Source: Methylomarinum sp965277025 (lineage in GTDB: Bacteria > Pseudomonadota > Gammaproteobacteria > Methylococcales > Methylomonadaceae). From it: a stretch of DNA of 64,000 nt. Of this stretch, positions 44,450 through 53,395 are shown one piece after another (within the stretch, counting starts at the first letter, position 1; each line of letters starts with the position of its first letter). The position numbers were made by a program, and so were the translations under genes. The stretch spans positions 744,001-808,000 of the forward strand of contig OZ255706.1 of the NCBI GenBank assembly GCA_965277025.1, read 5' to 3'. Below the pieces are notes generated by a model. The model saw only the letters and a program-made list of their open reading frames with translations, ran no database searches and was not told the DNA's origin.

Positions 44450-44890
44450 GTGAGAATTTTCCTGTTAATGTTTTTAGGTTTTCTTTTATCAATAGTAATT
44501 ATTGTAAAATATTTAACAAATGAATATATTGAACCTATTGCAACTATTAATAATCCAAAAGGCGATTTGTTTATAAGTTTTTATCTTACAATGTGGGGAG
44601 GTGCGGCTGGAGGATCTGAGCACAATGCAAAGTTATTTACTAATACAAATAGAAAAGGAATAGTCATAGAATCATTTTCAAAAAGACCTTTAATAAAATT
44701 TTGTATTGAGTGGGGCAAATCAGAAATTAAAATATTTCAGGAGACAAGCGATTGGCCGGGGTATGAACTTTTACCACACCAAGAAAAGGTTTTTGTGGAT
44801 AAAAAAAATATTATGATAAAATATATTGACGTCGATTCAATATCAGATATTATTAAGGAAAATAAAATTAATTGTATCCTGAATCCATGA
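44450..44890 (+). CDS. Likely immunity protein for the toxin-44 tip
   Basis: A 146-residue frame from GTG 44450, twelve bases after the toxin stop. It has one N-terminal hydrophobic segment (IFLLMFLGFLLSIVIIVKY) and a soluble remainder (ISFYLTMWGGAAGGSEHNA, then IEWGKSEIKIFQETSDW). Position just downstream of a toxin tip and low GC are the usual marks of an immunity gene; the sequence itself matches no family I know. If membrane-anchored on the periplasmic side it would protect against a wall- or membrane-directed toxin. The frame is intact although the toxin is broken. Confidence 0.55.
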   Translation: MRIFLLMFLGFLLSIVIIVKYLTNEYIEPIATINNPKGDLFISFYLTMWGGAAGGSEHNAKLFTNTNRKGIVIESFSKRPLIKFCIEWGKSEIKIFQETSDWPGYELLPHQEKVFVDKKNIMIKYIDVDSISDIIKENKINCILNP

Positions 44891-44992
44891 CTTCGCTGTG
44901 GCAGGTAATTCGAGGAACATGATTTAAAGTGGACCCCATTGTCCAGACAAATTATTAGAGAATTTAAGATAGAACCCTCATAACAGTCAGGC

Positions 44993-45913
44993 TCAATGGC
45001 TCTGGCCCATATTTTCACCCGGCGTCTGCTTGGCAGTGCCGGCATTATATTTATCCACGATTTTAGCGCCACCTCCCGTGGCGAATTGATAAACCCTGTC
45101 TGGCGTTTCATAGCCTAACGACTGATGCGGTCGTTCGCTGTTGTAAAAGGCAAAGTAGTCCGTCAACCCCGCTGACAGTGCTTGCAGGTTGCCGTATTGC
45201 TTCAAATAAACTTCTTCATATTTCACTGTGCGCCAGAGTCGTTCAACAAAGATATTGTCCAGGGCCCGTCCCCGGCCATCCATGCTGATGGTCACGCCAT
45301 GCTGACTCAATACCCCGGTGAAGTCCGCGCTGGTGAACTGTGCGCCCTGGTCGGTATTAAATATCTCCGGTGTGCCATAGGTCTTGATGGCCTGCTCCAG
45401 ACAATTTACGCAAAACGCGCTGTCCATGGTATTGGAAAGTTGCCATGCCAATACTTTTCGGCTGTACCAATCCATGATGGCCACCAGATAAACAAATCCT
45501 TGCGGCAGCCGGATATAGGTGATGTCGGTACTCCAAACCTGGTTGGGGCGTGTCACCTCGACGCCTCTTAACAGATAGGGATAGACTTTATGCTCAGGAT
45601 GCGGCTTACTGGTGTTCGGGCCCGGCGCCATGCCGACCAGCCCCAGTATGCGCATCAGCCGCTGAACCCGTTTGCGGTTGACCTGATGGTTAAGGCCGCG
45701 TAAATACTTTGTCATACGGCGTGAGCCATAAAAAGGATGCCGGGTATATTCTTCGTCGAGCAACCGCAACAGTTGCTGATCTTCAGCAGACACCGGCTGT
45801 TGTTGGCGTTTTTTCTGTTCATGGATTACTGAGCGGGTAACGTTCAATAACTGGCATTGCCGACTTAACGCCAACTCATCTTTTTGATCCACCCAGCTTT
45901 GACGCGTGATCAT
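44993..45913 (-). CDS. IS3-family transposase OrfB (integrase domain)
   Basis: 306 residues. An N-terminal HTH-like region (SRQCQLLNVTRSVIHEQKK, YGSRRMTKYLRGLNHQVNRK) is followed by the rve integrase core: WSTDITYIRLPQGFVYLV near residue 130, IFNTDQGAQFTSADF near 190 and FVERLWRTVKYEEVYLK near 228 supply D, D and E. Its start overlaps orfA by ATGA. In IS3 elements OrfA-OrfB is normally made by frameshifting. Confidence 0.95.
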   Translation of the reverse strand: MITRQSWVDQKDELALSRQCQLLNVTRSVIHEQKKRQQQPVSAEDQQLLRLLDEEYTRHPFYGSRRMTKYLRGLNHQVNRKRVQRLMRILGLVGMAPGPNTSKPHPEHKVYPYLLRGVEVTRPNQVWSTDITYIRLPQGFVYLVAIMDWYSRKVLAWQLSNTMDSAFCVNCLEQAIKTYGTPEIFNTDQGAQFTSADFTGVLSQHGVTISMDGRGRALDNIFVERLWRTVKYEEVYLKQYGNLQALSAGLTDYFAFYNSERPHQSLGYETPDRVYQFATGGGAKIVDKYNAGTAKQTPGENMGQSH

Positions 45914-46203
45914 AGGCTGATCCCGGACTTTTTTTTAAGCCAATCCAGTTCCATATTCAACTGCCCGATTTTGGCGTACAGACGGTCCGGATTGTCTTGC
46001 GCCTTCACCGCTTTCGGCCCGCGTTTGCCTTCAAACAGGCTTCCCGCATTGGCCAACAGTTCCTTTTTCCATTGGCTTACCTGAGATGGATGGACTTCAT
46101 TCTCTTGAGCAATCTCATTGATCGTTTTGATGTTCTTAACCGCTTCCAGCGCGATTTTGGCCTTTTGCGCCCCGCTAAAGGTTTTCCGTTTTTTTTCGCT
46201 CAT
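45910..46203 (-). CDS. IS3-family OrfA (helix-turn-helix)
   Basis: 97 residues from ATG 46203 (MSEKKRKTFSGAQKAKIAL), chosen because GAGGT lies ten bases upstream. It contains the helix-turn-helix TINEIAQENEVHPSQVSQWKK and a C-terminal leucine-zipper-like helix (DRLYAKIGQLNMELDWLKKK), the standard IS3 OrfA plan. Confidence 0.93.
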   Translation of the reverse strand: MSEKKRKTFSGAQKAKIALEAVKNIKTINEIAQENEVHPSQVSQWKKELLANAGSLFEGKRGPKAVKAQDNPDRLYAKIGQLNMELDWLKKKSGISL

Positions 46204-46324
46204 TTTTTGTACCTCTTTTTTCAATAGTCATAGTTTAAACTATTGTCCGGATTACGGGGTCCACTATAATTATGCCTCAATGAAAAAAGGTGTCATAAGT
46301 GGCCAGACGTAAATTAGATTGTGT

Positions 46325-46750
46325 AAAATGACATTTTTTACCCCCCGAAATCTATGCCGATTCAAGTCACAATCGAATTAACCGAAATCGAACTGGAAAC
46401 AATAGAAAACATTATCAAGTAACAAACAGAGACTATGACAACAACGGCAACCTGATCAATGACGGCCAGCACCGCTACCAATACGATGCCAGAAACAGAC
46501 TGGTCAGTGTCGATGGCGTAAACCACTACCTGTACAACGCCAACAACCAACGCGTCAAAAAAACCAACACCGACACCAACGAAACCACGCTTTATGCCTG
46601 GACCAGTGAACGCATTTTTGGCGAATACGATGCGCAAGGAAACCCCCTCCAGGAAACCGTCTACCTGGGCAACACCCCCGTTGGCATCATCAAACCCGAA
46701 GGCGTCTATCGCATTTATGCCGACCAGATTCATGCACCAAGAATGATTAT
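46325..46750 (+). pseudogene. Rhs/YD-repeat core fragment
   Basis: An open frame reads RDYDNNGNLINDGQHRYQYD, ARNRLVSVDGVNHYLYNA, LYAWTSERIFGEYDAQGN, ETVYLGNTPVGIIKPEGV and YRIYADQIHAPRMI, the C-terminal end of an Rhs core just before the variable tip. An upstream Y-D-S-S-like stretch is weaker. IS701-type copy 4 is inserted immediately after PRMI. The fragment has no start; it is a relic of a larger Rhs gene or an orphan core segment as found downstream of rhs genes. Same orientation as the toxin-44 tip. Confidence 0.85.
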
Positions 46751-47339
46751 AGAAGTTACGCATTGACAGGCAATGTTAAACTATGGGTTTAAAAAATCCC
46801 AAAGTCAATGCAAGGCAAACCTTGATAAGAGAAATAACACGCCCCTCAACAGCCTGCTGTACATTACCCATGTATATTGGTTTTTTATTAAGTGAGCCGA
46901 AACAAGCTAGTTGTCGACGATTAGGAGAAGTCATGTCAATATCACATGATAGCGTAAATCGATTTCTAAATCGGGAGCATTACACTGGGCGAGATTTATA
47001 CAATGAAGCCAGCGCAGGCCTGAATTTAAAGGGCGGAACCTTGAGTGTTGACGATAGTGTTCTTGATAAACCTTATAGCCAATATATGGCATATGTCAGT
47101 TATTTTTGGTCGGGAAAACATCATAGAGCAGTCAAGGGAATCAATCTTATCACGTTGTACTACACAGACATTCAAGGAAAACACCAACCACTGAATTTCC
47201 GGGTGGTCGATAAGGCGGAAGGAAAGACAAAAAATGACTATTTTCAAGACATGCTGACCGAAGTATTAGCTTGGGGACTAGAACCTGGTTTTGTAACAGG
47301 AGATAGCTGGTACAGTTGCGTGGATAATCTTAAATTGAT
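46751..47339 (+). mobile_element. IS701/IS4-type element, copy 4, right part lost
   Basis: The left end TAGAAGTTACGCATTGACA is present with GATTA before it; the right half is missing where IS66 copy B begins at 47341. The matching GATTA duplication is therefore gone. Confidence 0.9.
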
Positions 47340-47340
47340 G
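46783..47340 (+). pseudogene. IS701/IS4-type transposase, copy 4, truncated
   Basis: The first 185 residues are identical in plan to copy 3 (with SAGLNLKG for SASLNLKG and GINLITLYY for GINLVTLYY) and stop at DNLKL, followed by the IS66 end, which supplies a TAA. The third catalytic residue is lost. Confidence 0.9.
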
Positions 47341-49046
47341 TAACTACTCAGCGTATTTTACCAAAAGCATCAGGTCACTGAGTAAATTCCGGTAATTTCC
47401 CCTTAAATACCAGTACCAACGCTTCAGAGGCACTGACATGATGTTTACGACAAGTGGATAGATATCCCCGAATACGGCAGAAGGTGATGGCACCCTGCTC
47501 ACTCCTGAAACACCCCGATATTTTTTGCTGCACCCTGGTCATGCGGATATCATTCTCACCGGGATTATTAGTAAATGGCACATCTATTTCTCTCATAAAG
47601 CGTAAGACATCATCCGGGTAATTGATCAGCCGTTCCAGTAAGTTCTGGATTTACTGCGCTTGAGGCGCCCACGTTTGGGTTTACCGGGCAACGGGGTTGG
47701 TGGCGGACATTCAATTTGTGCTTTCTCTAATAAATCTCGATATCGTCGTCGATAACAGGCCGCTTTTCTTGCTTCAAGCTTCCCCCCTGCATCATCGACG
47801 ACCTGATTGATCTTTTTTAACAGGGTTTCCATTTCTTTGGCCCACTGCTGTCCATCCTGCTCCCAGGCACGGGTCAGTTCACGCAGATGATGCGCATTGC
47901 ACAAGGCATGAGTGAAGGGGGACTTGTAGTAAGGCTTCCAGTGATCGTGGCATAAAATGCCATGAAAGTCAGGCAGGATGCCAATGACATCCATCGCTTC
48001 CTTGCCCCGTTTTACATGGGGAAAATAATGTGTCCATAAATCATTAGAAGCACAATGCAACCAGTACCTGGCGCCATTGATGTTAATGCCCGTTTCATCG
48101 GCATGTACAACAGAAGCTGCCGCCAGTCTTTGCTTGCAAATCGGCTCAAAGGATGCCAGCTTCTCAAAGGCTGGTTGATTGAAATTAACCAGCGAACCTT
48201 CACTGATGGGGATCTGTAATTGACCGGAAAAATAATCCTTGATGCGCTGGCAGGGCAATAATTGGTACTGCGAAAGATACACGGCGTGCGCCTTGAGTTG
48301 GTCACCATATTGCACGGCTTTTGTTACGCCCTCGGGAAAAGGAGCAACAAACCGACGACCTTGTTCATCGATAAGCCTTTGCGCACGATATTCCGTCACA
48401 ATCCGTGAAATATCAATATCAAATACCTGCCGGGTTTCAAAGCCATCTGCCGTGTAGCTTCCGGCTGGCAAGGTACGGCGATCAATCTTGATGGAGATAA
48501 CGTCATCGGGATCATCGACTTTAACCAGCGTGGTGCCAATATGCCCTTTCTGTCCACCACCTGGTTTTTTTGATCCAGCCCGTGCTTTCCTTTTACGATC
48601 AGGATCACTTGATGGCGGCCTGGAACTGTTACTGCTGTTAAGTCCGAGCCGATGCATCAAGAGCGTGACCAGCAACAACAATATCTCCAGCGAAGACCGC
48701 AGCGCCGGAGATAAATCGGCTTCATCTTCAATCAGCTGCCGGGCATGGGTAATGGCAGCCTCTACATCAATGGAATCAATCTTCAATGAAACGGCCTGTG
48801 GGTTTAAGTACAGGACTATTGTCTCATGGCTTTTGAAATACGAATTTTTGCCTCTGTGTTGCCCGTCATCGTATTTTAGAAATGCACGGCAGCAGGGCTA
48901 TCGGGCATTGCTTATAAGGCAACACGCCTCAACTAACGCAGGCTAATACAGTAAACCTCTTGCGCCAGGTGTTGCCGTTAGAAAATCAAAAATAACGCTA
49001 AAATCGTGTCAAGCAGTTTTTTTTACTTATTTACGCTGAGTAGTTA
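47341..49046 (-). mobile_element. IS66-family element, copy B
   Basis: 1706 bp with ends TAACTACTCAGCGTA / TACGCTGAGTAGTTA and no nested insertion. Its left flank is within IS701-type copy 4 and its right flank within an IS5 remnant. No 8-bp duplication is present, so it marks a recombination or deletion junction. Confidence 0.9.
47375..48786 (-). pseudogene. IS66 transposase (TnpC), copy B, frameshifted near its end
   Basis: 386 residues are open from TTG 48786: zinc-finger region, PPSSDPDRKRKARAGSKKPG, GRRFVAPFPEGV, the catalytic VVHADETGININGARYW and LCNAHHLRELTRAWEQDG. One A is missing at about 47643 compared with copy A (CCAGAAC against CCAGAAAC); after it the old frame gives KSRTYWNG and stops. 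The rest, FTNNPGENDIRMTRVQQK to the end, is in another frame to 47375. Copy A is intact at this spot, and copy B is intact where copy A is shifted. Confidence 0.92.
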
Positions 49047-49047
49047 T

Positions 49048-49343
49048 CCCAAAACTTCGTTGCCGAGCTTCGCGCAATGAAGGTGACCCCGCATGTAACT
49101 CAAAAAGCGAAAGGTTCGGCGATTGACAAGCGGACGACCCGACACCCAGGCTATACCAGCAGTCTCAAAATCCGTAAACGGATCGAAGAAGTCTTTGGCT
49201 GGAGCAAAACTGTTGGGGGATTACGTCAAACCCGATTTCGCGGAGTGAAAAAAGTGACTGCCCAAACCGTATTCACCTTCGCAGCGTATAATCTGACCCG
49301 CCTGATGACCCTGTTACAATGGCGTTATTCAACTGCGTAGGCA
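49048..49343 (+). pseudogene. IS5-family transposase remnant (C-terminal part)
   Basis: The frame from MKVTPHVTQKAKGSAIDKR to the stop at 49343 matches 24120-24381 almost exactly (VKKVTAQ for VRKVTAQ). It starts abruptly at CCCAAAACTTCG next to IS66 copy B. The untranslated tail of the same IS5 is cut by the IS21 at 49360 and continues at 53069-53137. Confidence 0.88.
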
Positions 49344-49425
49344 CCGTTGTGCCTGAAATTGTCAATGGCCAAAATAACTGAGCCAGTTTCGGCCATTAAA
49401 AGTGCGCCACTTTTCAGGTAAAAAA

Positions 49426-50166
49426 TCAGCTATTCAGTTTGGATTTCAATCGATAGCTTTCCCCTCCCGGCATAAAAATATGTGAATGATGAATGAGTCG
49501 GTCGACAATCGGCACGGCGATATTGTCATCGATGAAAAATTCTCCCCAGTTGGTGAATTCCTTGTTGGTGGTCAGAATGATCGAGCGGTATTCATACAGC
49601 GTGTTAATCAGTTGAAACAGGTTGTGCATCCCTTGTTTGTTCAACGGTAAATAGCCCGGTTCATCGATGATCAAAACGTCGAATTTGGCCAACTGGTTGA
49701 TTTTCTTTTTCAGCTCACCTTTGAGTTCGGCAATCTCCAGCATTTCAATCAGTCCCAAGGCGGTATTGAAGCTGACCTTGTAGCCGGCCTCAATCGCCTT
49801 CAGGCCGATGCCGATGGACAGGTGGGTTTTACCGACCCCGGGCGGGCCAATGAAGACGATGTTTTCGCGGTTGTCGATGAAACCAAAGTCCAGCAGGCTG
49901 TTGATTTCCCGTTTGCTGATGGTGGTCTGTACGCGGTAGTCGAACTCATCCAGGCTTTTTTGCACAGGGAATCCGGCGCGTTTGCGGTTTTGCTCGATGC
50001 GTTTTTGGTTGCGCTGTTGTCGCTCCAAGTCCACCAGGCTTTCGGCAAAGTGCAGGCAGGAGCTTTCGTTGGCTTCTGCCTGACTGAGCAGGGTGGCCAG
50101 TTGTCCGGCAATGCCCGCCAGGCACAGACTGCGGTATTTTCCGGCAACGCTGTCAATGGATGACAT
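49426..50166 (-). CDS. istB: IS21 helper ATPase IstB
   Basis: 246 residues. AAA+ ATPase with Walker A GPPGVGKTHLSIGIGLKA near residue 108, Walker B FDVLIIDEPGYLPLN near 165 and sensor ILTTNKEFTNWGE near 200. IstB oligomers select target DNA and stimulate IstA. The start overlaps the istA stop (50153-50166), so the pair is translationally coupled. Confidence 0.95.
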   Translation of the reverse strand: MSSIDSVAGKYRSLCLAGIAGQLATLLSQAEANESSCLHFAESLVDLERQQRNQKRIEQNRKRAGFPVQKSLDEFDYRVQTTISKREINSLLDFGFIDNRENIVFIGPPGVGKTHLSIGIGLKAIEAGYKVSFNTALGLIEMLEIAELKGELKKKINQLAKFDVLIIDEPGYLPLNKQGMHNLFQLINTLYEYRSIILTTNKEFTNWGEFFIDDNIAVPIVDRLIHHSHIFMPGGESYRLKSKLNS

Positions 50167-51718
50167 GGCTCACCTCCTGACCAGTCGACTGGCCATTCAG
50201 GACGCGATAGCGTTCCAGTTGGGTGGGCGCTTTCTGGCGCGTAGTTGTTATCTGTGCAGTGGCCTTCTCATGGGTACTTCGCGCTGGGTGGTGTTGCCAG
50301 GCGTCCAGACAATCCTTGAAGCCTGTTGCGGTGAGCTGTGTTCGATCCAGGATACGCATCAGTACTTCATCGCTCACCGGGCCGTATTGTGACGTCCATT
50401 GCTTGAGGATCTGTTTGACGCCCGGTAACTGGTCTTTGTCGATTTTCGGCGAGGTGGCTTTCAGTAATGCACACAATGCCTGACTGGCGTCAGCCCCTTT
50501 TCCCGGCAGTTCCTGGATGTCCTGCTCCAGTTGCTGGATATATTGACCTTTATCACGATAATGATCGGTGTTCTTGATGATCTGGCCTTTTTCCAGGCGC
50601 AGGGTATGTTCGGCAATCTTCTGGCCGGTCGAGAGGTCAGCGATCCGTAATTGACCGTGTTCGACTTTTACCGCCACCTGCGCCCTTTGATAAGCCATGG
50701 GCACTGAGTATTTGTTTCCCTGCCAGGCTATCAGGCCGGTTTTGTCCACTTTGCGGGTGACCCTGGCCTGCGCTGGATTCTCGCTGACGCAAGACGGTGT
50801 CAGGTACGGCAGCATCCTGTCCTGTTCTTCGTTTCGATAGTGCATGGCCGGCTGTTGACCGGTGCTGCCATGAACACGCTGGTTGGCAATCGTGTCCAGC
50901 CAGTCGGACAGATACCTTTCCAGCCCAGACCAGTCCGTAAAGGTTTCCCCATAGAGACCGTTTTGCCTGACGTATTTGACCCCGGCTTCAACCTTACCCT
51001 TACTCTCTGGATCGTAGCCCTCGCAGGCACGGGTACGGAACCCGGCCGCTGTGGCGTACTGATGAAAACGTTGATTGAGTGTCAGCTCCCGGAACACTTC
51101 GCTAATCACCACCAGTCTGGTTTGATCATAAACACATTCAGCTGGCATGCCGCCGAAATAGCGAAATGCCGCATCGTGCTGCTGAATCAGAGTTTCCGTA
51201 TCAATGGGCCGGTCGGATACAGATACATACATCAGCCTGGAACAAGACAGCACAAACACCATGAAATACACTGTAGTTTCCACACCGCCAATCATGACAC
51301 CACGCAACTCGCCGCCATCGACCTGACACTGTTCGCCCGGCACCATGTCCAGTACCGGTTCATAATAGCGCTGCTGCTTGACGCTGATTTTCTGCTTCAA
51401 CGCTTGAATGTAGCGGCGTACCGAACGGTCGGAAACCGCCAGCATCTCCTCTTTGGCTTTCAATTTGCGCAGCACCTTGACCGCCGACAAGCCCGGCCAG
51501 GTCTGCAGCAGATGGATAATATACTCCCGGTAGTCATCCAGTTTTTTACCACGCTCTGTGGTTGCCTGTAAGGCCGTAATTTCAGCCTCTGTCAGTTTCA
51601 GGTACTTCGAGACTGTATGCCGGGAGATACCCTGTTGTCTGGCAATCTTGCGCATCGATAAGCCATTGCCTTCGTTGTATAACGCTTTGATTTGATGAAT
51701 CACGTTCCACTCCTTCAC
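50153..51718 (-). CDS. istA: IS21 transposase IstA
   Basis: 521 residues. The N-terminal helix-turn-helix (GLSMRKIARQQGISRHTVSKYL) is followed by a second DNA-binding region, then the rve catalytic core: EQCQVDGGELRGVMIGGV near residue 130, ECVYDQTRLVV near 215 and GYDPESKGKVEAGVKYVRQN near 260. The C-terminal beta-barrel region (WQGNKYSVPMAYQRAQVAV) follows. Frame intact, ends intact; the IS4 lies in the untranslated right end. Confidence 0.95.
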   Translation of the reverse strand: MKEWNVIHQIKALYNEGNGLSMRKIARQQGISRHTVSKYLKLTEAEITALQATTERGKKLDDYREYIIHLLQTWPGLSAVKVLRKLKAKEEMLAVSDRSVRRYIQALKQKISVKQQRYYEPVLDMVPGEQCQVDGGELRGVMIGGVETTVYFMVFVLSCSRLMYVSVSDRPIDTETLIQQHDAAFRYFGGMPAECVYDQTRLVVISEVFRELTLNQRFHQYATAAGFRTRACEGYDPESKGKVEAGVKYVRQNGLYGETFTDWSGLERYLSDWLDTIANQRVHGSTGQQPAMHYRNEEQDRMLPYLTPSCVSENPAQARVTRKVDKTGLIAWQGNKYSVPMAYQRAQVAVKVEHGQLRIADLSTGQKIAEHTLRLEKGQIIKNTDHYRDKGQYIQQLEQDIQELPGKGADASQALCALLKATSPKIDKDQLPGVKQILKQWTSQYGPVSDEVLMRILDRTQLTATGFKDCLDAWQHHPARSTHEKATAQITTTRQKAPTQLERYRVLNGQSTGQEVSHVIH

Positions 51719-51828
51719 AGGACTCCCTGAAAAAATTCAGGGACTCTCTCAGATTTATTTCAATAAATAAAGTCTGAAAAAGTGGCTCACTTTTGTTGGC
51801 CAGTTTTGGTCTATTTTAATTGGCCATT

Positions 51829-53050
51829 CTCTGTACATGACAAAAAATATTAAAAGCTGGCGTAGCTCGTTGAAATGTAATTAAATACCGCATTTTGTTT
51901 TAGCGAATATGAATAACGGGACATTACAAATCAACGAGCTGACCGTCATATTAACTGAGCACTTTCAATGGAACAAGGCAAGAATCGTTTGTTTTGTGGG
52001 TATGTTAATTGCTTTGATGGCAGTTAGCACGGTCAATCTGGCCCAGCTCGCCGTATTCTTTCCCAGTCGGGCAAAAATTTCCTCACGATATCGACGGATG
52101 CAACGATTTTTCAGTGACCATTGGCTGGATTACAATGAAGTCGCTCATTTCATCATGAAACTGTTTGGTTTCACTGATCAGGATTACTATCTGACGTTAG
52201 ACAGGACGAATTGGAAGTGGGGTAAAACCAATATTAATCTGCTGGTGCTTGCCGTGGTTTATCGGGGTGCCGCCATTCCGGTGTATTGGTTGCCTTTAAA
52301 CAAGCGGGGCAACTCTAATACGAAGGAACGTATAGCGCTGATGAAACGCTTTATTGCGCAGTTTGGCCGACATCACATCAAAGGTCTTTTGGCTGATCGG
52401 GAGTTTATTGGAGACGAATGGATGGGCTGGTTGTTTGAGCAAGAGATTCCCTTTTATATCCGTATTCGCAACAACGCCAGGACAACCAATGCCCAAGGCC
52501 AGCGAATACGCGTAGAGCGTTTGTTTTATGGGCTTAAGCCGGGTAGCACACGACACCTCTCAACAGCGCGCTATTCGGGAAATTGTTCAATTTATCTCAG
52601 TGGGTTACGGCTGAGTGATGGTGAGTTATTAATCATCGTCTGTCAGCATTTGAACCCTGATGCGATTAAAATTTATGGCTTGCGTTGGGAAATCGAAACG
52701 CTTTTCGGCGGTTTAAAAGGACGGGGATTCAAACTTGAGGAAACGCGTGTAGTCGGTTATCTTCGGATCAAAAAATTGTTAGTACTTCCCGTTATTGCTT
52801 TCTGTTGGTCACATAAAGCAGGCGAATGGAAACATGATTGCGAGTTACCAATAAAAACCAAAACACATCAGCGGCTCGCGCAAAGCCTGTTTCGATATGG
52901 ATTAGATTGTATCCGCTCAACGTTGTTTAATGTCTTATCTCAATCAAAAAGGATGATTAGAAAAGTGATTGCTCTTTTGCAACCCATACCTTTTGTCACT
53001 GGAATACATGAGACTCATTTGTCATAAGTTAATTTTTGTCATGTACAGAG
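51829..53050 (+). mobile_element. IS4-family element, copy B
   Basis: 1222 bp, same 18-bp inverted repeats as copy A, target duplication TTGGCCATT at 51820-51828 and 53051-53059. It is inserted in the terminal repeat region of the IS21, only 13 bp from its end. Confidence 0.95.
51909..53027 (+). CDS. IS4-family transposase, copy B
   Basis: 372 residues, with LTLDRTNW, LLADREF and the YREK signature YGLRWEIETLFGGLKGRG. Copy A has FGCLK in the signature; FGGLK is closer to what other IS4 members have, so this copy is the better candidate for the active form. Frame intact. Confidence 0.95.
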   Translation: MNNGTLQINELTVILTEHFQWNKARIVCFVGMLIALMAVSTVNLAQLAVFFPSRAKISSRYRRMQRFFSDHWLDYNEVAHFIMKLFGFTDQDYYLTLDRTNWKWGKTNINLLVLAVVYRGAAIPVYWLPLNKRGNSNTKERIALMKRFIAQFGRHHIKGLLADREFIGDEWMGWLFEQEIPFYIRIRNNARTTNAQGQRIRVERLFYGLKPGSTRHLSTARYSGNCSIYLSGLRLSDGELLIIVCQHLNPDAIKIYGLRWEIETLFGGLKGRGFKLEETRVVGYLRIKKLLVLPVIAFCWSHKAGEWKHDCELPIKTKTHQRLAQSLFRYGLDCIRSTLFNVLSQSKRMIRKVIALLQPIPFVTGIHETHLS

Positions 53051-53068
53051 TTGGCCATTAACAGAAAT

Positions 53069-53134
53069 CCGCCAAAAGGCGGAAATAAAGCCTCGAAAGG
53101 GCAATATAAACAGGCTGATACCGGAAAACTTGGC
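53069..53134 (+). repeat. IS5 3' tail remnant
   Basis: The sequence after GAAAT (CGCCAAAAGGCGGAAATAA, then CCTCGAAAGGGCAATATAA) matches 24400-24470 and continues the IS5 remnant cut by IS21. It ends at the IS110 copy 3 left end. Confidence 0.8.
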
Positions 53135-53137
53135 TAA

Positions 53138-53395
53138 CGATCATCGCAAGAATTGCCACCCCGCATGATGAAATGTTGTAGAGTTCCTTGTGGAAGATGG
53201 CGGTTAAAGACTGCGCTTTACTTTGGAGCCTTAGAGCCCGACTGCTAACGTAGCCTGCCATGGATGACTCGAACCCCGGATTGCTTCTTTAAGAGCGAAT
53301 GTTAAAAGGGCCGTTGACGATTTACATCGCCCTCAGGCAGATCATCCAGGCAACCGCCACCTTCCAGGCTCAATCATAGAGTAAAGGAGGAAAAA
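53138..53395 (+). ncRNA. Candidate bridge (guide) RNA region of IS110, copy 3
   Basis: Same 258-bp non-coding left end as copies 1 and 2, between the element edge and the transposase ATG, followed by the ribosome site AAAGGAGGAA. Inferred by position and conservation only. Confidence 0.5.

Larger units (their letters stand above)
44930..46263 (-). mobile_element. IS3-family element
   Basis: 1334 bp with ends TGGACCCCATTGTCCAGACAA and, reversed, TGGACCCCGTAATCCGGACAA. It carries orfA and orfB. Flanking bases (AAG left, CTA right) do not match, so no target duplication remains. Confidence 0.9.
49360..53063 (-). mobile_element. IS21-family element, carrying an IS4
   Basis: Ends TGTCAATGGCCAAAA and, reversed, TGTTAATGGCCAATT, with the target duplication GAAAT at 49355-49359 and 53064-53068. 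Length without IS4 copy B is 2473 bp. It is inserted in the IS5 remnant tail. Confidence 0.9.

Noticed and set aside
44927..46266. Target duplication for the IS3 element
   Set aside because: Left AAG and right CTA do not match, and shifting the boundary by one to three bases does not help.
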